Positions 45,346 through 56,265 of a stretch of 64,000 bases of DNA are shown here, one piece after another (the first letter of the stretch is position 1; each line of letters begins with the position of its first letter). Source of the DNA: Hymenopus coronatus (taxonomy: Eukaryota > Arthropoda > Insecta > Mantodea > Hymenopodidae). Under the pieces are notes generated by a model, which saw only the letters and a program-made list of their open reading frames with translations, did not search any database and was not told the DNA's origin. The DNA lies in the NCBI GenBank assembly GCA_030762935.1, contig CM060888.1, positions 118,059,468 to 118,123,467 of the forward strand, in the 5' to 3' direction. Position numbers and translations under genes: made by a program.

Positions 45346-46247
45346 GCTTTATCTATTTCCTGTTATTCGAAATAAACATACACGCACATATATTTGAAGA
45401 ATAAGATAGGCTAAAGGGAGAGTAAAACTTTTAAAATCCTGAAATATTCTGCAAAATGTGAGACATCACCATTGGCATGCAGGTTAACGAACACATGACG
45501 TGTGCATAAAGATCTTCAGGTGATGTTTTCGAAACGACAAGCCGACAAAAGTAACAACTTCCATATCGTCCAGATAGCTGTTCTTTTGGTGTAAATCCGC
45601 TAAGTACCGCTCTCATGGGGAACGTCGCTACTGATAAACCCACGATATTGCTTGTGACTGATACGTTATGGAGCTCTGTGTATTTGCGTGAGCCCTAACA
45701 GTTGCATGGTGTGCTGGATAATGACAAATCGCCCTTTCCCGTTCGTTACACATGCATTTTTTATCGCGCTATTACCCCTTTTTTCCTGTAGGGCAGAAAA
45801 TCATGCGTCGCACGTTACATTACTCGTCAATAGTGATAAAAACTCTCACCCTCCAGGACAGTACTGTTTATTTTTTTGTTATGTTGTCGGGGTTTTGATC
45901 TCTGCATTTTCTAAACCGGTTCGTAGCAACAGTGGCATTAATTATTACTGCCCGGTGGAGCAGTCGATTATGAAGGGAATCGGTGAAACTAAACTTGATG
46001 GGTGATCTCTGATGCCGAAATGGCAACCCCTCCTGTGGCATTTGTGATGAACTGACGTGCAACGGTCATATGAATTATTTCATTCATTGTCTGTTCGCAG
46101 GCACCACAGTTTACAGAATGTGTTGTATTCACCAATTTTAATATGACAAAATTAAATCATTTCAGAGGTTTCTTCAAATTCCCTAAGAGGTAATACTCAG
46201 ATAGAATAAATTTGGGAGGGAATATGTTTAGCTATACCAAATACCCA
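45346..46247. other. Region with several motif-free frames
   Basis: Frames on both strands (45431-45643 minus; 45688-46005 plus, 105 codons; 45868-46062 minus) overlap or abut. The minus-strand frames contain YGSCYFCRLVVSKTSPED and FRHQRSPIKFSF, which suggest an old protein-coding element with several frameshifts, but I cannot match a family. It is less AT-rich than the surroundings. Confidence 0.3.
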
Positions 46248-46578
46248 ATTTAAGTAATGTCACTATCATTCTCCTCCAGAAATTAGTTTCCTCCTCTGAT
46301 GTGTAGTTTTCGTCATCTCCCTCTCAGTTGCGGATGCTTCTCTGTGTTGCCTATTGCTGTCAAACCATGGTCATAGAATTGCCACTAATCTCTGTATTTT
46401 CCACTACGTTTTCCAAGGAGAATTTAAGCAATATCACTATCATTCTCCTCCTCTGATGTGTAGTTTTCGTCATCTCCCTCTCAGTTGCGGATGCTTCTCT
46501 GTGTTGCCTATTGCTGCCAAACCACGGTCATAGAATTGCCACCAATCTCTGCATTTTCCACTACGTTTTCCAAAGAGT
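46248..46578. repeat. Tandem duplication, 2 units of about 157-174 bp
   Basis: Unit 1 (46248-46421) and unit 2 (46422-46578) share CTCAGTTGCGGATGCTTCTC, GTTGCCTATTGCTG, GTCATAGAATTGCCAC and TTCCACTACGTTTTCCAA with only a handful of substitutions. Unit 1 has 18 extra bases (CCAGAAATTAGTTTCCTC) near its start. On the minus strand a short frame reads DDENYTSEEENDSD, acid-rich, but it is broken by stops. Confidence 0.92.
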
Positions 46579-47009
46579 CACTGCTTTTCATAACTTCCTG
46601 TGCCTTTAGTCTCTGCCTTATTCTAACACTTGGAGGATTATTCTTTAGTCGTTAGACCACAACACTATTAGTACCGTCTTTGACATAGTGACATTTTATG
46701 CTTGGAAGGAGAAAATAGTATAGAGCACAACTCACATGTTTGCTTGGAAATGCTTCCAAATTAAGGAATATCGGCTTAGTTACCTACAAATGTTTGGAAA
46801 CACCACTAAGCTCTTTATATAAATGTATTCTACTACCATTTTAAAACTAAGTTATAAATTATACTATATTGCTCCTCCACTCTATAAAAGTATTCAAAGT
46901 GTGCGCATTCTTCTTATAGTTGAATAGTTTGCAAATAGAAAGTATAACTATGAATAGCTCAACTCAGTTATCTACATTTGAGATAAGTGCGAATTTTTGT
47001 TGCTATTAA

Positions 47010-47110
47010 TCTGGAAATTTTCGGGGATGGAGTATTCTGTCTGTCTTTTCTATGTATCTATGAATACCATAACTCAAAAATGAAAAGTGGATTAAATACC
47101 GAACTTGGAA
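47010..47110 (-). repeat. Orphan THR internal scrap
   Basis: GTATCTATGAATACCATAAC, TCAAAAATGAAAAGTGGATT and AAATACCGAACTTGGAAG match the THR part around the CA tract, in minus orientation, with neither end present. Confidence 0.5.
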
Positions 47111-47782
47111 GTTCAAAGCCATCATCCGCGTTTTAAATATCTGACTCACGTTTTAGGTTACTGTAACTTATATTTGCAACATAATGTATAAATGTATAAG
47201 GAAATTTTCTTTTAGAAACTTCTTAATAGTACAATAACATGTTTTTGTTTTTATATCTTTGTCCTACATTCGAAAATGGTAACACCGCCTTACTAAATTC
47301 AATTAAAGCCGAAACTGAATAATGAGTTATTATTATTTTCTGCGTTTCTTCGTGCAGTTCAAATGTCAGCTGCAGTGTAGAAATGACAGGTGTGTTTTCT
47401 ACTTTATTTCTAAACGGCAAGGTAGTCTAAACGTCATGTAAATACAACATAAGAGCTGCCGCAGAGTCCAGGAGAATGTACTATTTATATCTCCTCAGGG
47501 TGTTCGTGACAGCATTCCCTCTCATATACTACCTAATGATAGGTTGGAAGCAGCGGTCCCCGAGGGGCGTGACATGGTCGTGATGATTCCCATGGTATCT
47601 GTCTCGAATCAGGGCTGCCAACGTACTCTTATGCAAAGTATTTCTATTCTTAATCTACCAAAACATAATTAACGACACAAACATTACATTTGCTAAAGCG
47701 AGTAGCGTTTGTAGGTATTCTAGTAGCTAATGTGAGCACATAAATGTGAATGTTATGGCAGCTCAGAAAACATTAGCCAGGT

Positions 47783-47910
47783 CAGAGTCCTTTGAGACAG
47801 TGACAGGGGCAAAGGTAGGGAATAGATAGCTCGTCCTCGGTCTATTACTGAGCACAAGCTCTGTGGTATAGCCACCGATACAACCTCTTCCACTGTCTCA
47901 GAATACTCTG
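47783..47910. repeat. Imperfect inverted repeat, 20-bp arms
   Basis: Left arm CAGAGTCCTTTGAGACAGTG (47783-47802) pairs with right arm CACTGTCTCAGAATACTCTG (47891-47910) at about 16 of 20 positions, with an 88-base loop. No terminal duplication was found. Confidence 0.6.
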
Positions 47911-48430
47911 GCGAAGTTATATTAGAAGTTAACCGCCAGATAGATAGCCTATCTATTTCACTTCAATCATTACATGGTTTAATTCACACCTAGAATTCTG
48001 TAATACTTAAATTCTATCCCTTCATTTTACTTTTTACATCTCATTTTCTCACTTCACTGAGTTGCTGCATTTCTGAGGACCCATATCATCCAACACCATG
48101 GTTACCTGCTATCTGGTCCTATTTACTTCTTCCTTTCACCAATCCACATTTCTTCCTATTCCTTATTTCTGATTTCCTTCATTCATCTGCTTCTTACTAC
48201 ACTTAAATATTTCCTATTTCTGTTAAACTTTCTTTTAATTTAGCTCTTAACATCCTTTTACCTATAATTTCATTTGGTAGGATACACAAATTATTGTTAA
48301 CGGATGTAATAGTTAACGTGCAAAATACAATGCTGAAAACAGAATTCGCACTTTAAAAGACGAGAAAGAGAGAGAAAATGTGTGTGTGCGTGTGAGAGAG
48401 AAAGAGAGATTGTTAAACCGATTGTTATTA

Positions 48431-48461
48431 TAATCTCTTCTCCCATTTGGAGAAGAGATTA
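48431..48461. repeat. Perfect hairpin, 13-bp stem, 5-base loop
   Basis: TAATCTCTTCTCC and GGAGAAGAGATTA are perfect complements around the loop CATTT. A related weaker repeat (CTCCTAAAAGAGAAGAG) follows at about 48482. No run of T follows on either side as in a Pol III terminator. Confidence 0.85.
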
Positions 48462-48535
48462 TGGAAAGTCTTAATTACTTTCTCCTAAAAGAGAAGAGTG
48501 GTGCAGTACGAAATAAAACTATCTAAATATGTCAC

Positions 48536-49049
48536 TTAGGAGCTAGTACTAGACAAAAGGGCCTTCAGTAACCGAAGCACGGATCGCACACAGGTCTTTG
48601 TACTTGCAACATAACCTCTGGGAGGAAGGGGAGTAAAGGAAGGCTCTGAAGGGCGACCAGTGTTGTTGACGGTGTGCACTATCAAGTTTGGGGTCTGAAA
48701 GGACTCCAACATGAGATCAATCCTGACGCCGGCTAGCCCTGCCTTAGCCACCCCTATTGCCAGGAAGGTAGAAGGTCTCAAACATTCCCGCTAAACGCCA
48801 GGAAAAAGTCTTGCCTAGTGCAAATTTCACCCTCCTAACGCAACTCGCCAAATGTTGTCGCCTAGTGAAACAAATAAAAGAAAATAGTGGAGAGAGGAAA
48901 TGGTGGATAGCAAATTCGTGGTATAAGGAGAATCACCCTAGCATTGGTCTACCGTTACAGGACTATTATGTTTGCCATGGACATGCTAGTCGGCCCGATG
49001 AGAATCAAACCTGGCGCCTCCCAAATGCGAGTTTAACACGCTAGCTGGA
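48536..49049 (-). repeat. SINE-B related copy with tRNA-like head
   Basis: Shares CTCTGGGAGGAAGGGGAGTA (48611), a CTGACGCCGGCTAGCCCTGC block and CCGCTAAACGCCAGGAAAAA (about 48789) with the copy at 12.70-13.20 kb. At its right end the minus strand reads CCAGCTAGCGTGTTAAACTC and then GGCGCCAGGTTTGATTCTC, a tRNA-like head. Length is about 510 bp. Confidence 0.65.
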
Positions 49050-49086
<37 letters not shown>

Positions 49087-49108
49087 ATATTATTATTATT
49101 ATTATTAT
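49049..49108. repeat. (ATT)n microsatellite, 60 bases
   Basis: Two runs of ATT units joined by an ATAAT interruption, between two SINE-like elements. Confidence 0.96.
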
Positions 49109-49189
49109 GTGAGTCAGTAGTGGGATTTAATGTCAAGTCGGCATGTTGCTGGCTTTTCTCAAAGGTTAGAGCAACCGGACGAGTGAATG

Positions 49190-49345
49190 CCGATCCCGGT
49201 GGCCGCGCTCGCTAAAGTGTCTCGCTTTGGCGCTTCGTGGTGCACAGGATCGTGGGTTCGAGTCCCGCCCTGGGCATGGGTGTTTCTGTGTTTGTAAATG
49301 TGTCTTATGTTTGTGTACGTATATGTAAAAGGAAAACGTTAAGAA
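49190..49345 (+). repeat. SINE-D copy (tRNA-derived)
   Basis: The head CCCGGTGGCCGCGCTCGCTA and CAGGATCGTGGGTTCGAGTC give A-box-like and B-box sequences. The TG-rich stretch after CCCTGGGCATGGGTGTTTCT is shared with 40.53-40.67 kb, and an A-rich tail follows. The anticodon region is expanded, so this is not a tRNA gene. Confidence 0.78.
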
Positions 49346-49959
49346 TAATAAGGTTTACTAAGGAAATATAGGAAAATGGAGAGAAAAAAGGAATACAACG
49401 CCGGAGTCCTGACAAGCCTCCGGAACTGTATTTTTAAAATAAAAAAAAAAAAGTGCGGGAGATACGTAGCTCAAGTCCTAGAAATGGAGTTTTTATTCCG
49501 TCTGCCTCTACATTTCCAATTATTGTATTTTAATATGTCTTTTGTGGAAAAATATTATTAATTCTCTACTCTTGTTTAATATTATGTAACTAGGAAGTAA
49601 TATATCTAGATAAAAACCTACGGCAAGAAAGATGTGTCTCTGGCTAAATTAAGGAACTTTGTGAATTTGTTGGTGGCATCAACTATTTCCAAAAATTTCC
49701 CCTTGCTACAATTAGGAATTTTAAATATATGCTAATGCTTATGTGCTTTCTTCTACATGCCTGTAATAGTTCAGATATATAGTTACTCAAATATGCTATT
49801 AATGCAATGGATTTATAATATTTATTTGTTTTTATACAAAGTGAATGAATACAATGCAACTTTAAGAACTACGATTTTTTTCAGTTTCTTCCAATATCGG
49901 TGCCATTTTTATCTCATTTTTCTAAATATAATTCTGCATCACTTATTATAAATAAATGA
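49346..49959. other. AT-rich DNA, nothing recognised
   Basis: Short frames only. Confidence 0.4.
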
Positions 49960-50150
49960 AATTAGTGAAATGATGCTCAAATGTTCTCGGGATCCATGGA
50001 GCTTAAAGTTACTCGACATTAGTCTTCTCAGCATAAGGGAAAACCCCGAATAAAAAACTTATCCGGGTGACTCATCATAAGCGATAATCGAACTCGCGAC
50101 CTGTTGAATATGAAGCAGACACACTATCACAACTACTCGGGCGGGCAATA
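49960..50150 (-). repeat. SINE-G copy (tRNA-derived), minus strand
   Basis: The same block order as 45.16-45.35 kb: TAGTGAAATGATGCTCAAAT, CTTAAAGTTACTCGACATTA, CAGCATAAGGGAAAACCCCG. The tRNA-like head on minus has GATAGTGTGTCTGCTTCATA and the B-box region GGTCGCGAGTTCGATTATCG near 50083-50102. Confidence 0.82.
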
Positions 50151-50757
50151 ACTTTTTTTCACTTTAATCAGATACATTATAACGCTATAGTGTTTTTAAC
50201 AAACGCATACCATCAAACTTTATGGCTTACTTTAATATTTGATGGACTTGCTAGTAGACGAAAGTTAAATTCCCTGAAACTATGATGAAATAGGTGATAC
50301 TGAAAATTACAGATTAGCTTTCTATAGTATGGTAGAACAGACACTATCAATAGTTATGTCATGGCTTCGAAGCCCAAGCAAGTGCTGATGTATGTATTAC
50401 CTGAGGCAGCAGCGTTAATGGACTCGTTCGTTTACCTCCTATGTGCAGAAACCACGATAACACAACTCTGAACCTGTTTTTGGAAAACATTAAGGAACAA
50501 AAAATACTTTTCTGTTAGAATGTGTGTTTTCATAGCTCCACGCAATATGGTTTATGCGTAGATGAAGGATTTTCGAAATTATAAAGAAAACAAAACGGAG
50601 TTAAATAAACATGCTGCCATCAATGTACTTGTGATTCATTTGGACACATCATAGTATCAGTTTATTTCCACAATAGATGTGATTCATCGCTTTGTTATTA
50701 TCAAAGAGACGCTAATTTAGAAGTTAACTAGATCACTCATAACTTATCAAAGCTTAA
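50151..50757. other. Unassigned DNA left of tandem array
   Basis: No family blocks or motifs. Confidence 0.35.
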
Positions 50758-51385
50758 CAGTATCGAGGAAAGCTTCATAAAGATCAAAAATATAACAGAC
50801 TTACTCAAATTCATATTACAAAATTAAATCAAAGAAGTTATAAAAGACATTTGAAAATAGAAATATTTAACGCTTCAATGTACTAAAATATTTAAAATAA
50901 TATTTTTGACCTTAAAGACCAAGCTTGCATAAAATGAGATGGGGAATTAAGTAAAATATGCAACAGTGTTGAGGAAAGCTTCAAGTAAGTCAAAAAATAT
51001 AATAGATCTACTTGTTCATATTACTAAATTAAATCAATGAAGTTATAAAAGACATTTGAAAACAGAAATATTTAATGTTTCAGTGCACTAAAGTATTTAA
51101 AATTACTATTTTTTGAGTATAAAGATCAAGCTCGCATAAAATGAGATGGGAAATTTTTAAGTAAAAGGTGCAACAGTATCGAGGAAAGCTTCAAGTAAGT
51201 CAAGATATAATAGATCTACTTGTATTCATATTATTAAATTAAATCAATGAAGTTATAAAAGACATTTGAAAATAGAAATATTTAAATATATAACATCTTA
51301 AAATATTTGAAATTATTATTTTTTTTACATCAAAGATAAAGCTTGCATAAAATGAGATGGAAAATTCATAAGTAAAAGATGCAAC
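50758..51385. repeat. Satellite-like tandem array, 3 units of about 206-211 bp
   Basis: Units start at CAGTATCGAGGAAAGCTTCA (50758), CAGTGTTGAGGAAAGCTTCA (50964) and CAGTATCGAGGAAAGCTTCA (51174). All carry AAGTTATAAAAGACATTTGA and CATAAAATGAGATGG at the same offsets. The units are diverged by perhaps 10-15%, so the array is old. It ends at ATGCAACAAGCAGAGG. No protein-like frame crosses it. Confidence 0.93.
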
Positions 51386-51629
51386 AAGCAGAGGCTCGTC
51401 AAATCGTCAAAAAATATTTATTGCCTGGGTTAGTACGACCAAAGCAGTTAAGAGCGGTAGCACACAAATCTTGTGTACTACGTGTAACTTTAAGTTATAG
51501 AGTTACAAGGGATGTCTTACTATGTTGTTTTAGACTTATTTTAACAACAATTTAACGTGAACACCATTAATAACCACTGAAAACATAATAAATAAATTGT
51601 GGACTTCATTAAAAAAAAATAAAAAAAAA
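51386..51629. other. Unassigned DNA
   Basis: Nothing recognised between the tandem array and the next THR copy. Confidence 0.3.
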
Positions 51630-52409
51630 ACTTGTTTTCCATTCCCATGACTTTCTCTACATCTATACAACAAATAATTGTTAAAAAGTGTATTCTTCTA
51701 TTTATTTCATTCTAATCGAGAAAAAAACTAGGAAAAGACTCGTATTACTTGCTTACATGTAAGTAGAAGGGAAGGCTAAAGTGATAGTCAAAAGCTGGTT
51801 GCTATGTGATTGAAGTTCCTTTGTTTGTACGGACAGGAGTTTAAAAATCCGTACGAGAAAAGTATAAGTATTTTATAGCAGAAACCAATAACAAGGAATA
51901 TCTCAAGAACGATCAACTCCACGAAAAAAAGTAGGTAACATAAATTATGTGATTTAACGAGCTGTACATTTTCTATTCCGTAAGTTTTTGTCTATATCTT
52001 ACGGCTTAGCAGTTATGCACAATTCATCTAAAATAAAGATGTCTTTGGACACTATGCCAAGAAAATTCAAGATATACATTTTATTTGTCATGTAAATATC
52101 TTTAATATGCGGCATTTTAATCAAAATAGAGCCATTTTTGAGAAAATCAAAATTGTTGAAAATGTTTCCATGTAAGGGGTAGTCCTTTAAAGATACTGAA
52201 CTACATACCAAGTCTGGTAGTTAACGGATTTTTAGTCTTTGAGCTATGCTGCCCACACACATACACACACATCAGCAGACAGACAGACAGTCAGACAGAG
52301 ACTTGCAGATAGACACACACACGGACATTTTTATAAAATTTTCGAATTTTTCGCTATAATACAATACCTTTTCTATACACTATGTACATAGTACGTACAG
52401 AGAAAGTAA
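51630..52409 (+). repeat. THR copy, full length
   Basis: The left end (CTTGTTTTCCATTCCCATGA, then CTTTCTCTACATCT) follows two A runs. The body is complete but has an 18-20 bp deletion in the AAAATCGTTAGAGCC block. A compound CACACA/CAGACAGA tract (52255-52325) replaces the usual CA tract. The hairpin ACACTATGTACATAGTACGT plus ACAGAGAAAGTA ends at 52409. Confidence 0.93.
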
Positions 52410-52848
52410 TAAATATCAACTATGGAGAAAAGTGTTCATTTGCTGGTGTCTCTGCCTAGCATTTGGGAGATCTTAGGTTCAGTTCTGAGACCTTTATATC
52501 TAGACAAATATCAGATTAGATATTTTAAAATCTATGTAAATCTATGTAATGTAAAAGATAGACAGCAAATGCACGTACCACTGCACTAAAGCCATGCCGG
52601 ACATTAATGGTAAGTAATAATAGACTTTCTGCCTGGCACCGCTCTTAATTTTAGGTTCACTACATTCCAGCCTCAACTTCCCCATTGTTTCACTGTGATA
52701 AAATGAAACATTTCAAAGAACGGATTAACGAATGGATGGCAGAGATAGGTGACTAAGGCAATCCAGCTTTTATACATTGAGTGATATGTATTAGAGGCCC
52801 ATAAAGGAATTTAAACATCGCAATATGGCCATTAATTGAAAAAAAAAA
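52410..52848. other. Unassigned DNA
   Basis: TGGTGTCTCTGCCTAGCATT and GATCTTAGGTTCAGTTCTG (52443-52490) look like a worn Pol III A/B-box pair, but I see no body or second copy. Otherwise nothing. Confidence 0.35.
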
Positions 52849-53701
52849 TCTGATGTGTTCCATTCACATGGTTTTCTCTAGCTGTTCCACAAACAAACTT
52901 TTTACAAAAAGTTATTCTTTTATTTACGTTATGCTAATCTAGATAAACATTAGCATAATTTGTCATATTACTTGCTTCTTTGTAAGTAGAAGCGAAATAA
53001 GGAAATATATTAGGCTAAAGCGATAGTCAAATATATTAAAATCCGATCGCTATGTGAAGCAATAGAAGTTCGGTTGGCTTTGCATGACCAGAAATTAACA
53101 CTTGAGAAGTGTTAACGTAGTTTAAAATTAAAAATAATAACAAGAAACGTCTCGAAATTGGTCAACTTCACAAACTAACAAAAATAACAAAATAACTAAC
53201 CTAAATAGACATAAACGAGTAAGTAAAACACGTACATTATGTAGTAAGTTTTAGTCTATTTCTTAAGATTTATTAGCTATTCAAAATTCAGAAAAATTCA
53301 TCCAGAATGCCGTTTGAAAGTATTTTCAGATAATTCAAGATATACATTTATTTGTGACGTAAATATCTTTAATCAAAATGGTCGGAACCACTTTTGAGAA
53401 AAACAAAATGTAAAAGGTTCCATGTAAAGGGTAGTTTGTGGTGGAGGATTTTTTTCAAAATCTTCGTGTCGAATTCTTGAAAGATACTATACATAAATTC
53501 CATGTCTGTCTTTTCGATTTTGAGCTATGCGTTCACACACACTCACGCACAGGGATTGTTTTTAAGAATATGTTGTTGATTTTTTAGATTCACGTGACCT
53601 CAAACTATATATTTCCAGTGAAATCTTGACATCGTTTATTTGGGTGGAATGCCATAGCTTCTCTATGTACATTTTATGTATATGCGTGCTAGAGAAAGTA
53701 A
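52849..53701 (+). repeat. THR copy, full length
   Basis: The left end TCTGATGTGTTCCATTCACA, followed by TGGTTTTCTCTAG, sits after a 10-base A run. The body includes AGTAGAAGCGAAATAAGGAA, GAAACGTCTCGAAATTGGTC and CTTCGTGTCGAATTCTTG, with only a short CACACACTCACGCAC tract. The right hairpin is eroded (TGTACATTTTATGTATATGC plus GTGCTAGAGAAAGTA). Confidence 0.92.
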
Positions 53702-53966
53702 AAGTATAAAAATAAAAAATATTCTAAACTACTTTCTAGGAGACATTTTCATTCAACGCACAACTCATTAGGTTTATATGTCTGAGTTTTTAAGGTTTCA
53801 AATAGGTCTTTGTTGCTATTTTTTCGGAAAAAGACGATTTATAGATCCCGATAGTCTAAACCAAAGTTTTCCTAGAATGAAAGCTATAATAACCAATATT
53901 TCGAAAACGGCTGATGCTATAGAAAAAGTTATTTAAATAAATCAAAATGTAATTATGTTTACCCTT

Positions 53967-54840
53967 CTTACTTTCTCTACGCGTATTGTATACATAGTGT
54001 ATAGAGAATGTATTGTATTCCACCACCAAAAAATCTGATACCGAAAGTTCCCCGGAAATACATGTTTTGAGAACCCTGAATAAACAAACATTTTTAGGAA
54101 AAAAATGTGTGTGTGTATGTAAACTTTGGATATTGTAGCTAAAATACTAAAAGTCCGTTGAATACCAAATTTGGTGATTAACTTTAGTATCTCCCGAGGA
54201 TGCGACATAGATATTTTTATGAAAATCTCCCACTTCAAACTACCCTTTACATAGAAAAAGTGTTATCATATTTTATTTTCCCAAAAATTGCTCCTACATT
54301 TTAATTAACATGCTGTATAATAAATATATTTTAATGAAAAATAAAATGTATATTTTGAATATTCTGATATAGCCTCTGAATATACCTATTTTTATTCTGT
54401 ATGAATGTTACTTAACTGATAAACCGTAAGAGATAGACAAAATTTACTGCACAAAATATGTACACCTCGTTAAAACGCATAAATGCCTAATTTGTCATTT
54501 ACATAAATATGTATATATTTTTTTTCTGTAGAGCTGACCGTTCCTGAGATATTCCTTGTTATTGGTTTCAGCTTTAAAATATACTTTTCTCAAACGGAAT
54601 TTTTCAGCTCCTGGTCATACAAAGCCACGAATTTCAATCACATAGCAACCAGGTTTTAAAATATTGACCATCCCTTTAGCCTAGTGTATTCCATGTCTCA
54701 CTTATACTTACAAGGCAGCAAGTAATACGGCCATTTCTTCTATTGCTTAGCTCGATTTTATGAGGTAGATAGAAGAATAAACCTTTTAACTCTAATTTGT
54801 TAGAGATTTAGCGAAATCATGTTAATGGAATGCATCAGCT
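53967..54840 (-). repeat. THR copy, full length, minus strand
   Basis: The right hairpin starts at 53967 (TTACTTTCTCTACGCGTATT, then GTATACATAGTGTATAGAGA). The blocks TTCCACCACCAAAAAATCTG, GTTTTGAGAACCCTGAATAA, GTGTGTGTGTATG and GATGCGACATAGATATTTTT follow. The left end GAGATTTAGCGAAATCATGT, then TAATGGAATGCATCAGC, is at 54800-54840. The copy at 52.85 kb and this one face each other with their right ends about 265 bp apart. Confidence 0.92.
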
Positions 54841-56069
54841 TTTTTGTAATGTAGATGTTTTATTCATATCTCGTATGATTTACAAGTTTACAAAGTTATG
54901 TTCATAATTATTTATAAAGCAAAAGACATTGTAGGCATTCGCGTAAATTTCAAGATATAAGTATTTTAAGGATATGATACTTCAATCAGTATTGTGTGAG
55001 GCGTTTTTTTAAAACACAACAAATCATTTTCCATTTAATGGTTGGGGAAATTTTCCTGAAAGTTTTCGCTAGGCATAAAGGAGGTAGCATTCAAATATGA
55101 AGCATTGTATTTATCCAACTTTTCAGTTTACTTATGCACAAAGACGCAGATGCGACCGCGGCCCTCCTTCGAAGCTTTTTGTTCAGGTATCTCAAAACGT
55201 GGGTTTGCAGTGTAATTTCGATATCAGTCTTATGCATTAAATGCAATAATTTGTCTCTCTCTAGCAGTGGCAAAGAGTGAATGTACAATCTTAAAACTAT
55301 GTTCTTACTAATGCTTCCACTCTGGCAATATTAGTTTCATGGTGTTTTACTACTGGTCGTTTTCCGCATATTTCACAGATTATCACAGAAAATAAAAAGC
55401 AAGCGATAAACCTGGCAACGTTCAATGCAGTTTTTCTTATATACTTTCCTAGAGAAATAAACTGCATTTATAGCCCAAGCGTCATGGAAAATTGATTTAA
55501 CATTAGTTCGATCCTGTGATTGTTATTCAAGCAGCTGTGGGAATAGCAGTATCCCGTCGAGAAAATCACAAACAGTGATTCCGTATTTGCACAATGTATC
55601 AACCGGAACATTATAGCAATTAACATGCGTGAATAATGCACATACTGCAACAAGCCAAGCAAGCTCTGTTTGTGTAGGATATACTGAACAGATCATTTCG
55701 CATTTCTGGACTGAGGAAACGAAGCGTAACACTGAACCTGGCTTTAGAGGCAAATAGAAGGAAATAACAAAAGCTAATAACTAACACAGCGAATTTGGAG
55801 CTGCGATAAATGCTATGAAATGTACAACTTCAAATAACAATACTAATTACTGTCATTAGCGTTATCTTAAAGTCGTATTTTGTAAAAGTGAGCTGTAATG
55901 CTATGTATGTGTTTATTTATGACACGAACTTGAACATGTTTTCTCCATATGCTTCAGTTTTAACAGTTTTCTTAGTTATTTATTGACTTGCATTAAAGCG
56001 CAATGTCCCTTATCTAGCTCAGGATTACAGAAAAAAATTGACTTATTTATGGAAACTTTTTAACTACCA
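54841..56069. other. Unassigned DNA with two overlapping frames
   Basis: Overlapping minus-strand frames at 55468-55753 have fairly balanced residues (CKYGITVCDFLDGILLF) but no known motif, and the region carries no repeat block. I do not call a gene. Confidence 0.35.
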
Positions 56070-56265
56070 AGACTCTCTGCGTACCGTCTATATTGGGCGA
56101 GAAAGACTGCTTAATTTTGTTTGAGGTTCTATGTCACGTAACCAGCGGCTTTACTTCCCTTCTGAAGGAAGCCACGCTTCCGAAAAAATGCATCGCCCTT
56201 CACTGGGTTTGAACTCCCGACCTTGGGAACCAGGGACTGGCGTATTACGCCTAGCAGGCTTAAAG
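56070..56265 (-). repeat. SINE-A copy, degraded, minus strand
   Basis: GGCGAGAAAGACTGCTTAAT, CTTCCCTTCTGAAGGAAGCC and TCCGAAAAAATGCATCGCCC match the SINE-A body in minus orientation. GGTCGGGAGTTCAAACCCAG (minus, about 56205-56224) is the B box. The A-box side is scrambled. Confidence 0.75.

Larger units (their letters stand above)
46579..48430. other. Unassigned DNA with a THR scrap and an inverted repeat
   Basis: Besides the THR scrap at 47010-47110 and the inverted repeat at 47783-47910 listed separately, a pyrimidine-rich stretch lies at 48000-48250. No protein-like frames. Confidence 0.35.

Noticed and set aside
55468..55753. Possible membrane-protein exon on the minus strand
   Set aside because: Residue mix is plausible, but two frames overlap, no motif is recognised and no convincing splice sites border it.
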